The position numbers and the translations under genes were made by a program. A DNA stretch of 64,000 nucleotides, from assembly GCF_001665295.1 (NCBI RefSeq), contig NZ_LZSE01000136.1, positions 1 to 64,000 on the forward strand. Reading direction: 5' to 3'. Shown piece by piece: positions 50,137 through 58,358 of this stretch (positions within the stretch are counted from its first letter, which is position 1; the number at the start of each line of letters is the position of its first letter). The DNA comes from Mycobacterium sp. 1554424.7. GTDB taxonomy: Bacteria; Actinomycetota; Actinomycetes; Mycobacteriales; Mycobacteriaceae. Under the pieces are notes generated by a model that searched no databases, was not told the origin of the DNA, and worked only from the letters and a program-made list of their open reading frames with translations.

Positions 50137-51020
50137 GCCTCAGCTGGAGGAGCCGGGCCCTGCCGGCCGTCGTTCACCTGACGCGGGCCCGCGCGTACCG
50201 CAGCGCGCAAACCGCCCGCGAGCACATCGACCGGCGCGCGTCGAACCCGCAGTTCTACGGACCCCCGCCGGGGTTGCGTAAGGACGTCAACCTGCACTTG
50301 GACCGGGAATCGGCTTGGCCGATCTATTCCCTGACATCGCAGCAGTTGCACGAGCCGCAGTCGACGGTCGTCTACCTTCACGGCGGCGCGTGGGTCAACG
50401 AAATCGCCTCGCAGCATTGGAAATTGGCGGTACAAATCGCCGCCGAGGCGCGCGTCCGAGTCGTCGTGCCGATCTACCCGTTGGCGCCGTTCGCCACCGC
50501 GGCCGAGGTGGTGCCCAGGATCGCCGAGCTGGTGGCCGAGAGGGTGGCGCCCGACCACAGCGTGTGCTTGGCCGGCGATTCCGCCGGGGGGCAGATGGCC
50601 CTGTCGGCGGCGCTGCTACTGCGCGACCAGCACCGCCTGGTCCTGCCCGAAACGGTGCTGATCTCGCCCGTTCTCGACGCGTCGCTGACCAACCCGTTGA
50701 TCGACGCGGTCGATGATCCGTGGCTGACGCGGGTGGGCCTTCTCGAGTTCGCCAAGCGCTGGTGTGGTGACCTTCCGCTGACCGACCCGATGGTGAGCCC
50801 GCTGAACGCCGACCTGTCGGGCCTGGGACCGTTGACGGTGTTCAGCGGCACCCGCGACATCCTCAACCCCGACGCGCGGCTCCTGGCCGAGAAGGCCGCG
50901 GCGGCCGGCGTCGAGATCGACTACCACGAACAGCCCGGCCTGGTGCACGTCTACCCCCTGACCCCGACGCGGGAGGGCCGCGCCGCGCGCGCCCTCATCG
51001 TCGAACGTTTGTATAACTGA
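50133..51020 (+). CDS. alpha/beta hydrolase (acetyl-esterase / HSL-like)
   Basis: A 295-residue hydrolase of the hormone-sensitive-lipase group. VVYLHGGAWVNE provides the HGG oxyanion motif, CLAGDSAGGQMALSAALLL the nucleophile Ser elbow, and the end GLVHVYPLTPTREG the catalytic His. TVFSGTRDILNPDARLL carries the likely catalytic Asp. Members hydrolyse short or medium acyl esters; several mycobacterial homologues act on lipids. No signal peptide. It overlaps the membrane protein gene upstream by 4 bases. Confidence 0.85.
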   Translation: MSLSWRSRALPAVVHLTRARAYRSAQTAREHIDRRASNPQFYGPPPGLRKDVNLHLDRESAWPIYSLTSQQLHEPQSTVVYLHGGAWVNEIASQHWKLAVQIAAEARVRVVVPIYPLAPFATAAEVVPRIAELVAERVAPDHSVCLAGDSAGGQMALSAALLLRDQHRLVLPETVLISPVLDASLTNPLIDAVDDPWLTRVGLLEFAKRWCGDLPLTDPMVSPLNADLSGLGPLTVFSGTRDILNPDARLLAEKAAAAGVEIDYHEQPGLVHVYPLTPTREGRAARALIVERLYN

Positions 51021-51119
51021 GGCCGATACCGGACAAATCCGGCTGGCCGGTGCGATGATTGCGTCGCAACCGGCTGAGCCGCACCCGCATTCATCGCCTT
51101 CAGGAGAGAGGGACACCCA

Positions 51120-51500
51120 ATGACTGAACAGCCATCCGCCGGCTGGTACCCGGACCCGAGCGGTCAGCCCGGCCAAAGGTATTGGGACGGCCAGCAATGG
51201 CACGACAACGCGCCCGCCGCGGGCTCGGGCGTCGCCGCGTACGGTGGCGCGCCGTTCGGCGTCGACGCCTACGGGCGGCCGCTGTCGGACAAGAGCAAGA
51301 TCCTCGCCGGGCTGCTGCAGATCTTTGTGGGGAGTTTTGGCGTCGGTCGCTTTTACCTCGGCTACACCAACATCGGTATCGCCCAAATCGCGGTGTCCTG
51401 GCTGACCTGCGGGATCGGCGCCGTCTGGCCGCTGATCGACGGAATCATGATCCTCGTCGGCAAGGTGCCCGACTCGGAGGGGCGCCCGCTACGCGACTGA
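51120..51500 (+). CDS. DUF2510 + TM2 domain protein
   Basis: A 126-residue protein. The DUF2510 motif is GWYPDPSGQPGQRYWDGQQWHD (Trp/Tyr-rich, residues 8-28). The TM2 domain covers residues about 60-115: KSKILAGLLQIFVGSFGVGR, FYLGYTNIGIAQ and WPLIDGIMIL, two helices with a short turn. The role is unknown; the DUF2510 part is thought to be a membrane-surface protein-binding unit in actinobacteria. An AGGAGAG ribosome site precedes ATG 51120. A second DUF2510 protein gene follows 69 bp later. Confidence 0.85.
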   Translation: MTEQPSAGWYPDPSGQPGQRYWDGQQWHDNAPAAGSGVAAYGGAPFGVDAYGRPLSDKSKILAGLLQIFVGSFGVGRFYLGYTNIGIAQIAVSWLTCGIGAVWPLIDGIMILVGKVPDSEGRPLRD

Positions 51501-51569
51501 GGTGCGTGGCGGGCCCGCGTATCGTCGCCTTGGTGGGTGCAGCGTAGTTAACCCGGGGAGGATCCGCCC

Positions 51570-52421
51570 ATGACGACACCCAACCAGCCCGGCTGGTACG
51601 ACGATCCGCAAGACCCCAACGCCCAGCGGTACTGGGACGGGCGGAGCTGGACCCCGCACCGCCAGCGAAAACCGGATGCGCGGGCCGCGCGACCACCGGT
51701 CACACCCCGGCAGCAACCTCCCGTCCCGCCGTCTGCCGCGCCGACCCAGGTGACACCCCTGCAGCCCCCGCCGCCCAGGCCCAATCCGCCGTCCGCGGCA
51801 GGGACCCGGGCGGCGCCTCTGCCACCGCCGCCGGGGCCCAATCGGCCGCCCCCGCCGAGCTATTCCGCACCGCAGGCCCGCCGCCCCGGGCCGGACAGGC
51901 CCCCGGAACTCCAAATTCCGCGCGCCGGCGCACAACCGGCGTCTGACGGCCTCGCGACGGTCAAGGGCGCCGCGGCAAAAATGTCGGTCCCGGCCTGGAT
52001 TGTGCTCGCTGGACTCGCCGTCACCGTCATCTCAATCTTCCTGCCGTTCGCGACGGTCAGCCTCAGGCTGTTCGGGCGGACCCTGACTTCGCACGGCGTT
52101 GCCGCCGACGGAACGGCGAAGTTGGTCGTCATCGTATTGGCCGTCGTGGCCGCGTTTTTGGCGTTGCCCGTCCTGTCGGGAGCCCAACTACAGACCGCCC
52201 GGCTCATCGGACTCAGCGTTGTCGTCGGCCTCCTCGGCGCCCTGACGTTCGTGTGGTTTCACACCGTGTCCACCAAGAACAGCGAGGGCGAAGGCTTCGT
52301 CAACGTCGCGCCCGCGTTCGGGATCATGGTGTACGGCGCGGCCGTCATCGTCACCGCCGTGGGCGTCGTGCTGCTGTGGATGGATCGATCGAAGACCAGA
52401 CAGGCCGAAGGGAGGCCGTAG
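51570..52421 (+). CDS. DUF2510 proline-rich membrane protein
   Basis: A 283-residue protein with an N-terminal DUF2510 (GWYDDPQDPNAQRYWDGRSW, residues 8-27), a Pro-rich cytosolic linker to about 135 (PPPP runs), and a C-terminal membrane part with four helices. The first two are WIVLAGLAVTVISIFLPFATV and LVVIVLAVVAAFLALPVLSG. Between helices 1 and 2 a short external loop holds FGRTLTSHGVAADG. The Pro linker and DUF2510 suggest a scaffold at the membrane. GGGGAGGA precedes ATG 51570. The function is unknown. Confidence 0.78.
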   Translation: MTTPNQPGWYDDPQDPNAQRYWDGRSWTPHRQRKPDARAARPPVTPRQQPPVPPSAAPTQVTPLQPPPPRPNPPSAAGTRAAPLPPPPGPNRPPPPSYSAPQARRPGPDRPPELQIPRAGAQPASDGLATVKGAAAKMSVPAWIVLAGLAVTVISIFLPFATVSLRLFGRTLTSHGVAADGTAKLVVIVLAVVAAFLALPVLSGAQLQTARLIGLSVVVGLLGALTFVWFHTVSTKNSEGEGFVNVAPAFGIMVYGAAVIVTAVGVVLLWMDRSKTRQAEGRP

Positions 52422-52476
52422 CACATCGGTCTCCCGGCCAGCGGTCCGTCGGGCACTTCCATGTGAGCTGTGTTGT

Positions 52477-52482
52477 TAATCT
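52477..52482 (+). promoter_or_regulatory. leaderless -10 box of the PadR gene
   Basis: TAATCT lies 6 nt before ATG 52489; no Shine-Dalgarno sequence is present. Confidence 0.55.
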
Positions 52483-52488
52483 TGCGAA

Positions 52489-53163
52489 ATGGATGACAGC
52501 GACAAGCAGGTGAAGTCGGCACTGGCCGCCACCAGTTGGGCGCTGCTGGGCATGATGTCCTACGAAGAGGAAGTCTCCGGTTACGACCTCAAAAAATGGA
52601 TCGACTGGAGCGTCGACCTGTACTACTGGAGCCCGTCGTACAGCCAGATCTACACCGAACTGAAGAAGCTCGAGGGACTGGGGCTGGTGACGTCGCGCGT
52701 TGAGCACGACGAGGGGACCCGCAGCCGCCGGCTCTACAAAGTCACCCAGGCGGGGATGGACGCCGTCACCGAGTGGACCAATCACGCACCGGTGGATCCG
52801 CCGGTGCTCAAGCACAGCGTGCTACTGCGAGTCACCTTCGGCCACCTCAGCAACCCGGCTCGACTCAAAGAACTGCTGCAGGAACACGTCGCATATGCGG
52901 AAGCCCGGCACCAGAAAGCGATCGAGGACGCCGAGGGGGCCGAGGCGGAACCGGCCTGGGCGTATTCGGTAATCGCGCTGCGCTGGGCGGCCAAGTACTA
53001 CGCCGCCGAGCGCGAGTTCGCGCTTGAACTCATGAAGGACATCGACGAGGCCGACGCGATATTGCAGAAGGCCGCTAAGGGCGGCTTCGGCAAACCGCGC
53101 CCCGTGCCGGGTTATTGGCGCGAGATCGAAAAGCAGGTCCAGGCGAAACGCGAAGCCGACTAA
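52489..53163 (+). CDS. PadR-family transcriptional regulator
   Basis: A 224-residue regulator. The N-terminal winged helix (SWALLGMMSYEEEVSGYDLKKW, SQIYTELKKLEGLGLVTSR) is the PadR core. The C-terminal helical domain (LKELLQEHVAYAEARH, VIALRWAAKYYAAEREFALELM) is of the VirR/AphA-like dimerising type. Members are usually repressors lifted by phenolic or lipid ligands. It converges on the KstD-like gene with a 4-bp overlap of stop regions. Control of the steroid-type oxygenase genes nearby is possible but unproven. Confidence 0.85.
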   Translation: MDDSDKQVKSALAATSWALLGMMSYEEEVSGYDLKKWIDWSVDLYYWSPSYSQIYTELKKLEGLGLVTSRVEHDEGTRSRRLYKVTQAGMDAVTEWTNHAPVDPPVLKHSVLLRVTFGHLSNPARLKELLQEHVAYAEARHQKAIEDAEGAEAEPAWAYSVIALRWAAKYYAAEREFALELMKDIDEADAILQKAAKGGFGKPRPVPGYWREIEKQVQAKREAD

Positions 53164-54863
53164 CACGCGCCGGCCGCGTCGACCGCCGCGATGTAGCCGT
53201 ACACGAGTCCCTGCGCGATCGTCGCGCCCGCCCCCGGGTACGTCGTGCCAAACGCGTTGGCGGCGGTGTTGCCGATCGCGTACAGCCCGGCGATCGCGCT
53301 GCCGTCCTCGCGCAGCACCCGGGCCCGTCCGTCTGCCTTCAGGCCCCCACAGGTGCCCAGATCGCTGAGCACCAATTTCACGGCGTAGAAGGGACCCTTG
53401 ACCAGCGGACGCAGGTTGGGGTTCGGGGTTATCGTCGGGTCTCCGTAGTAGCGGTCATAAGCGCTGCGGCCCCGGCCGAAATCGGGATCCTCACCGGCGC
53501 AGGCGCTTTCGTTGAAGCGGGTCATCGTCCTTACGAACTCTTGCACGGGAACACCGATGCGTCCGGCCAGTCCGGCGTGGCTGTCGGCCCGCGCGGCGAT
53601 GCCCGCGTCGTACCACGATTGCGGAAGCGGCATCCGCGGAAACAGTTCCGCGCCAAACACATAGCTGTTGCGGTACTTCTGATCGAAGACGATCCACATC
53701 GCTTCGATCGGGCTGCCCGACCGCTCCAGTTCGAGCAACCGCTGGCCGAACGACATGTAGTCGGTCGACTCGTTGCAGAACCGGCGGCCGTGTTGGTCCA
53801 CGATCAGGCAACCGGGAAGCGACCGCTCGGCGAGCATCACTACGGGCGCCTTGCCGGGTAGCGGTGCGACGGCCGGGAACCACCACGCCTGATCCATCAA
53901 ATCGATGTCCGCGCCGAGCTCTTGCGCCACGCGGATGCCGTCGCCGGTATTGGATTCGGCGCCCAGACTGAAGTTGGCGCCCAGCGACTCGGACTGGAAT
54001 TTCCACCGCATATCCATGCTGTGGTCGAAACCGCCGGTGGCCAACACGACCCCGCGCCGAGCGGTGACTGTCACCTCACGGCCGTCGTGGTTCAAGACCG
54101 CGCCGCTCACACGGCTGCCGTCGCCGTCAAGGCGCAGCAGCGTGGTGTCGGTCCACACCGGGATGCCGGCGCGCAGCACGCCCGCGAACAGCCCGGCCGT
54201 CAGGCCCTGGCCGCCCGCCGCGTAGCGTCGGCCCAGCAGACGGCCGCCGAACCCCTGGGCCACCCGCTTGGCGAACGTCGGAATGCCCTTGCGGGGCATC
54301 CGAACCACCAGGTTCATCCAGCGGTAGTCGGCACCGGTCGTCGGGATCGAGACGCCGGCCTCGAGCACGCCCGGTCTCAAGCGGGTGCGGTACTCGCCGA
54401 GAATCGACGTGTCCAGCGGCCGGCACTCGCAGGTGCGTCCGGCCGCGCTGCCACCGGGCTCCTCGGGGTGGTAGTCGGAGTAATCGCGGGCCCAGAAAAG
54501 CCGCAGCGGCGTCGTGCGGCGCAGCATTTCGACCGTCGCGGACAGGTGGGTCAGAAAGCCGACGGAACGCCCCGCAGGCGCCGAGCCGGCCACCACCGCG
54601 CCCAGATAGGTTGCGGCTCGCTCGGCGGTGTCGTTGGCGCCGGCGTCGGCCAGCACCGGCCCCGCGGGCAGCCACAGGGCGCCCCCGGACCGGGCGGTCG
54701 AGCCGCCCACGTAGGACGACTTCTCGACGATAAGCACCGACAATCCCAGCTCGTGCGCGGCCAGCGCAGCGGCCATGCCGGTGCCCGAGCCGATCACCAG
54801 CAGGTCGACCACGGTATCGGCCACCGCTAGCCCGGCGGGAATCGTCGTGCTGTGCTCAGTCAC
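53160..54863 (-). CDS. 3-ketosteroid delta-1-dehydrogenase-like flavoprotein
   Basis: A 567-residue FAD enzyme of the fumarate reductase/KstD family. The FAD motif VIGSGTGMAAALAAHELGLS lies near residue 23, and GGSTARSGGALWLP follows. DYSDYHPEEPGG matches the Tyr-rich active-site region. RGVVLATGGFD and the C-terminal GTTYPGAGATIAQGLVYGY are also typical. KstD introduces a 1,2 double bond in ring A of 3-ketosteroids. GTG 54863 starts the conserved region; the frame stays open to 54971, past the divergent kshA-like start. The neighbouring Rieske oxygenase is the enzyme that acts with KstD to open ring B. Whether the substrate is cholesterol-derived is uncertain, since KstD paralogues abound. 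Confidence 0.82.
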   Translation of the reverse strand: MTEHSTTIPAGLAVADTVVDLLVIGSGTGMAAALAAHELGLSVLIVEKSSYVGGSTARSGGALWLPAGPVLADAGANDTAERAATYLGAVVAGSAPAGRSVGFLTHLSATVEMLRRTTPLRLFWARDYSDYHPEEPGGSAAGRTCECRPLDTSILGEYRTRLRPGVLEAGVSIPTTGADYRWMNLVVRMPRKGIPTFAKRVAQGFGGRLLGRRYAAGGQGLTAGLFAGVLRAGIPVWTDTTLLRLDGDGSRVSGAVLNHDGREVTVTARRGVVLATGGFDHSMDMRWKFQSESLGANFSLGAESNTGDGIRVAQELGADIDLMDQAWWFPAVAPLPGKAPVVMLAERSLPGCLIVDQHGRRFCNESTDYMSFGQRLLELERSGSPIEAMWIVFDQKYRNSYVFGAELFPRMPLPQSWYDAGIAARADSHAGLAGRIGVPVQEFVRTMTRFNESACAGEDPDFGRGRSAYDRYYGDPTITPNPNLRPLVKGPFYAVKLVLSDLGTCGGLKADGRARVLREDGSAIAGLYAIGNTAANAFGTTYPGAGATIAQGLVYGYIAAVDAAGAC

Positions 54864-54964
54864 GCTGAGAACCGTATGCCGCGCCGACGCGGCGGCGGAA
54901 GAGCCCTCCTGATGAGTGGAACAAGCCGCCCCCGCGGCACCGCCCGCGGGTTCAAATAGCGCAT

Positions 54965-56089
54965 ATGACATCGCAGCCCGACGCCGGCGAAGTTCGGCTC
55001 ATTGAAGCGCAGGTCACGCCGACGCGGTTCGCCCGCGGCTGGCACTGCCTCGGCCTGGTCAGAGATTTCGGTGACGGCAAGCCGCACGCGGTCAACGCCT
55101 TCGGGCAGAAGCTTGTCGTGTTCCGCAGCGCGGACGGCAACATCAACGTCCTCGACGGCTACTGCCGGCACATGGGCGGTGACCTCTCGCAGGGTGAGGT
55201 CAAGGGCAACGAGATCGCGTGCCCGTTCCATGACTGGCGCTGGGGCGGCGACGGGCGATGCAAGCAAGTCCCTTACAGCAGGCGCACCCCGCGGCTGGCA
55301 CGTACGCAGGCCTGGAACACGCTGGTGCAGGACGGCATGTTGTTCGTGTGGAACGACCCGGAACGCAACCCGCCCCCACCCGAGGTCGGCATCCCTCGCA
55401 TCGAGGGTGCCACCAGCGACGACTGGACCGACTGGCACTGGTACAGCACCGTCGTGAACACCAACTGCCGCGAAATCATCGACAACGTCGTGGACATGGC
55501 GCACTTCTTCTACATCCACGGCTCGTTGCCCACGCATTTCAAGAACATCTTCGAAGGACACGTGGCGACGCAGTACATGAACAGTGCGGGCCGCCCCGAC
55601 CTCGGCGGCACGGAAGGCGCGCGGATGCTCGGCACTACCTCGGTGGCGTCCTACTGGGGTCCGTCCTTCATGGTCGACGACCTGACCTACCACTACGCCG
55701 AGGCCGACCACCACACGGTGCTCATCAACTGCCACTACCCGATCGATGCGGATTCCTTTGTGCTGCAATACGGCATCATCGTCAAGAAATCCGAAGCCCT
55801 GCCGGACGATCTCGCGATGCAGACCGCGATCAGTCTGGGCGACTTCGTGAAGCTGGGTTTCGAGCAAGATGTGCAGATCTGGCGCCACAAGGCGCGTATC
55901 GATAACCCGCTCCTGGTCGAGGAGGACGGTCCGGTCTATCAGCTGCGTCGCTGGTACCAGCAGTTTTATGTCGACGTCGCCGACGTGCAGCCGGACATGG
56001 TGGATCGCTTCGAGTTCGAGCTGGACACCACGCGGCCTTACGAGGCGTGGATGAAACAGGTCGAGGCGAACATGGCCGCCCAGCCGTGA
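54965..56089 (+). CDS. Rieske oxygenase, 3-ketosteroid 9-alpha-hydroxylase subunit A (KshA)-like
   Basis: A 374-residue Rieske non-heme iron oxygenase. RFARGWHCLGLVRDFGDG is the KshA-type N-terminus. The 2Fe-2S ligands are C-R-H-M-G (near residue 68) and C-P-F-H-D (near 87). The iron site is in NVVDMAHFFYIHGSLP (two His and an upstream Asp). KshA hydroxylates C9 of 3-ketosteroids and, with KstD, breaks ring B. The reductase KshB is not in the window. It is divergent from the KstD-like gene across 101 bp and overlaps the next small gene (TGATG). Several KshA paralogues exist per mycobacterial genome, so the substrate is open. Confidence 0.87.
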   Translation: MTSQPDAGEVRLIEAQVTPTRFARGWHCLGLVRDFGDGKPHAVNAFGQKLVVFRSADGNINVLDGYCRHMGGDLSQGEVKGNEIACPFHDWRWGGDGRCKQVPYSRRTPRLARTQAWNTLVQDGMLFVWNDPERNPPPPEVGIPRIEGATSDDWTDWHWYSTVVNTNCREIIDNVVDMAHFFYIHGSLPTHFKNIFEGHVATQYMNSAGRPDLGGTEGARMLGTTSVASYWGPSFMVDDLTYHYAEADHHTVLINCHYPIDADSFVLQYGIIVKKSEALPDDLAMQTAISLGDFVKLGFEQDVQIWRHKARIDNPLLVEEDGPVYQLRRWYQQFYVDVADVQPDMVDRFEFELDTTRPYEAWMKQVEANMAAQP

Positions 56090-56391
56090 TGACCCACGAT
56101 TCGCCGATCAGGCAAGACAACCGCCTGGACGACATGCCGATGATTCCGTTGGCGTGCCAGACCTGCGGTGCCCAAGTGCTGGCGAGAAAGAGCACCTGGA
56201 ATCAGACCAGCGTGCAGTGGACGGCCGACGCGACCGCCCGGTGTGCCGAACGCCTTGACGCGAAGCGGATCTCGGGACCGGGTAGCCGCGGGGTGTTCCT
56301 CGCCTGCTCGGCGTTGAGCGAGTCGATAGCCGAGGCGGTGCGCTGCGGGTCGTTGCCGGTCGTCGACGAAATAGCGTGTGCCACAACGTAA
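56089..56391 (+). CDS. small six-Cys protein coupled to the Rieske oxygenase
   Basis: A 100-residue protein starting in the TGATG overlap with the oxygenase gene. It has six Cys: 23 and 26 as CQTC, then 52, 73, 86 and 97. No complete ferredoxin motif (CxxCxxCxxxC) is visible, so a zinc-stabilised or unusual Fe-S protein are both possible. Coupling to a KshA-like oxygenase suggests an accessory or electron-transfer role (inference). I do not recognise the family. Confidence 0.6.
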   Translation: MTHDSPIRQDNRLDDMPMIPLACQTCGAQVLARKSTWNQTSVQWTADATARCAERLDAKRISGPGSRGVFLACSALSESIAEAVRCGSLPVVDEIACATT

Positions 56392-56399
56392 TTCGACAA

Positions 56400-57275
56400 T
56401 CATCCCTTTTCGAGCGTGAACTGGCACAAATCGGTGTAGCCGTCGCGGAACAACTCGGCGCAGCCGGTCAGGTACCTCATGTAGCGGTCGTAAACCTCTT
56501 CGGATTGGATCGCGACCGCCTCGCTCTTGTGCGCTTCGAGGGCCGCCGCCCACATGTCGAGCGTCCTCTTGTAGTGCGGCCGCAGCCGATGGATCCGGCT
56601 AATCCTGAACCCCACCTTCGTGGCGTTCTCCTCGACCATTTCCACCGTTGGCAACCGCCCGCCGGGGAAGATCTCTTCCAGTAGAAATTTGACGAAGCGC
56701 ACATGCCACATCGTCAACGGGAGTTTGCGCTCCTCGATCTGCTCGCGGCTCAACACCACGATCGTGTGGAGCAGCATCGTGCCGTTGGCCGGCAGCCGGT
56801 CATAGGCCCACTTGAAGAAGGGGAGGTGGCGGTCGTAGCCGAAATGCTCGAGCGGACCGATCGCCACGATCCGGTCCACCGGCTCGTGAAACTGCTCCCA
56901 ACCCCGCAGTAGCACCCGCTTGGAACGCGGGCTGTTCGATGCCGCGAGCTGCTGTTCGACGTAGGCAACTTGGTTCCTGCTCAGGGTCAGGCCGACGACG
57001 TCGACGTCGTATTTCTCCAGAGCACGAAGCATCGCGGAACCCCAACCGCAGCCCACGTCGAGCAACTTCATGCCCGGCCGCAGGCCAAGTTTGCCCAGCG
57101 CCAGGTCGATCTTGGCGATCTGGGCCTCTTCCAGCGTCATGTCGTCACGCTCGAAGTACGCGCAGGTGTACGTCCGTGTCGGGTCTAGGAACAGCGCGAA
57201 GAAGTCGTCGGACAGGTCGTAGTGGGCCTGGACGTCCTCGAAGTGGGGCCGCAGGCGTTGAGCACTTTCTGGCAT
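56400..57275 (-). CDS. mycolic-acid cyclopropane synthase-family methyltransferase
   Basis: A 291-residue SAM-dependent methyltransferase of the CmaA/MmaA/PcaA/UmaA group. HFEDVQAHYDLSDDFFALFLDPTRTYTCAYF is the family N-terminus. LLDVGCGWGSAMLRALEKYDV binds SAM, GLTLSRNQVAYVEQQL follows, and FVKFLLEEIFPGGRLPTVE closes the lipid pocket. These enzymes methylate or cyclopropanate meromycolate double bonds. The usual SIGAFEHFG reads AIGPLEHFG here, a small change beside the active-site Glu. It is the last gene on the minus strand below the TetR-headed row, separated by 283 bp. Confidence 0.85.
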   Translation of the reverse strand: MPESAQRLRPHFEDVQAHYDLSDDFFALFLDPTRTYTCAYFERDDMTLEEAQIAKIDLALGKLGLRPGMKLLDVGCGWGSAMLRALEKYDVDVVGLTLSRNQVAYVEQQLAASNSPRSKRVLLRGWEQFHEPVDRIVAIGPLEHFGYDRHLPFFKWAYDRLPANGTMLLHTIVVLSREQIEERKLPLTMWHVRFVKFLLEEIFPGGRLPTVEMVEENATKVGFRISRIHRLRPHYKRTLDMWAAALEAHKSEAVAIQSEEVYDRYMRYLTGCAELFRDGYTDLCQFTLEKG

Positions 57276-57448
57276 GCGTCCTCTCGCAATGGCTCGGGCA
57301 GGGAGTCCCTGCGGGCTTCATGCCGGCGCGGGGCCCCCGCGACTAATCCGCACCATTCGGTACGGGAGATTACACGTATCGGGCGCCGCAAAGAGGGAGC
57401 GAAACCAGGGGAGTTTCGGCATGTGCGGGTCGCCGACGACACGGTTCC

Positions 57449-57497
57449 CGCCGCCGGCGATGAATGTGGCGTCGGTGGAGGCCACCATGGCGACCGG
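57449..57497 (-). pseudogene. remnant of an SDR 3' end
   Basis: On the minus strand this stretch reads FPVAMVASTDATFIAGG and strongly resembles the end of the adjacent SDR gene (VIAMVASDDGAFITGTEI). The DNA matches 57591-57640 at roughly four of five positions. It is a short decayed duplication, not an expressed domain. Confidence 0.5.
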
Positions 57498-57558
57498 AAA
57501 ACGATGTCCGCCATCTGACACAAGGGACTCGATGACTTGGGCGGTCCGCCAGCAGAGT

Positions 57559-58341
57559 TCAGGCGTGCGCGCCGCCGTCGATGCGGATTTCGGTGCCGGT
57601 GATGAACGCGCCGTCGTCCGAGGCCACCATCGCGATTACCGACGCCACGGCGCTCGGGTCGCCGAGGATAGCGTTGTCTTTCCCGTGCAACAGCGGTGTC
57701 TGCTTGGCCCAGAGGCCGAGGTCGTAGCCTTCGGGCATCTTGTCCAGGGTGCTCAGTGCCAGAGCCGTCGAGACCCCTCCGGGCTGGATGTTGACCGCGC
57801 GCAGCCCCTGTTTGGAGTACTCGAGCGCCAACGAGTGCGTGAATGACAACACTCCACCCTTGCTGGCGGCATAAGCCGCCATGTAGGGATGCGCGAACGA
57901 CGCTGCGGTGGAGGTGAAATTGACCACCACGCCCCGCCCCGAGGACAGCAGCGCCGGAAGCGCCTGCCGGGTCATCAGGAAGGTGCCTGTCAGGTTTATC
58001 GCGAGGGTAGCGTTCCAGTCGGCCAGCGTGTGCTGATGCGTGTTGGCGCAGCGCTGGATAGCGGCCGCGTTGACAAGCACCTCCAGCCCGCCAAGCTCGG
58101 ACAGCGCCGCATCCACGGCGGCCGTTACGGCGCCCTCGTCGGAAATGTCGAGGACGGCGGTGGTCAGTCGCTTACCGCTGCCGGCATCGTCGGCGGCGGC
58201 CGCCGTTCGTGCCAGCCCGTCCGCCGCCACGTCGTAAGCCACGACTGTGGCGCCCTCATCGAGTAGTCGGGCCACCGTGGCCTGTCCGATTCCGGAACCA
58301 GCGCCGGTCACGACGACGCGTCTGTCTGCGAAACGATCCAT
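57559..58341 (-). CDS. short-chain dehydrogenase/reductase
   Basis: A 260-residue classical SDR with VVVTGAGSGIGQATVARLLDEG (cofactor motif), LDISDEGAV, VNAAAIQ (in place of NNAG), the Ser in VNFTSTAASF, Tyr-x3-Lys as YAASKGG and the end ITGTEIRIDGGAHA. Reduction or oxidation of a hydroxyl or keto group with NAD(P)H is expected. ATG 58341 has GAAAGGG upstream. It is the last gene of a minus-strand row that starts at a TetR gene; the row includes another SDR, so the pair may act on successive intermediates of a lipid or steroid. Confidence 0.83.
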   Translation of the reverse strand: MDRFADRRVVVTGAGSGIGQATVARLLDEGATVVAYDVAADGLARTAAAADDAGSGKRLTTAVLDISDEGAVTAAVDAALSELGGLEVLVNAAAIQRCANTHQHTLADWNATLAINLTGTFLMTRQALPALLSSGRGVVVNFTSTAASFAHPYMAAYAASKGGVLSFTHSLALEYSKQGLRAVNIQPGGVSTALALSTLDKMPEGYDLGLWAKQTPLLHGKDNAILGDPSAVASVIAMVASDDGAFITGTEIRIDGGAHA

Positions 58342-58358
58342 CACCCAAGCCCTTTCGG

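Noticed and set aside
54864-54964. KstR or KstR2 site between kstD- and kshA-like genes
   Set aside because: No TnnAACnnGTTnnA or CAAG/CTTG palindrome is present; only partial half-sites.
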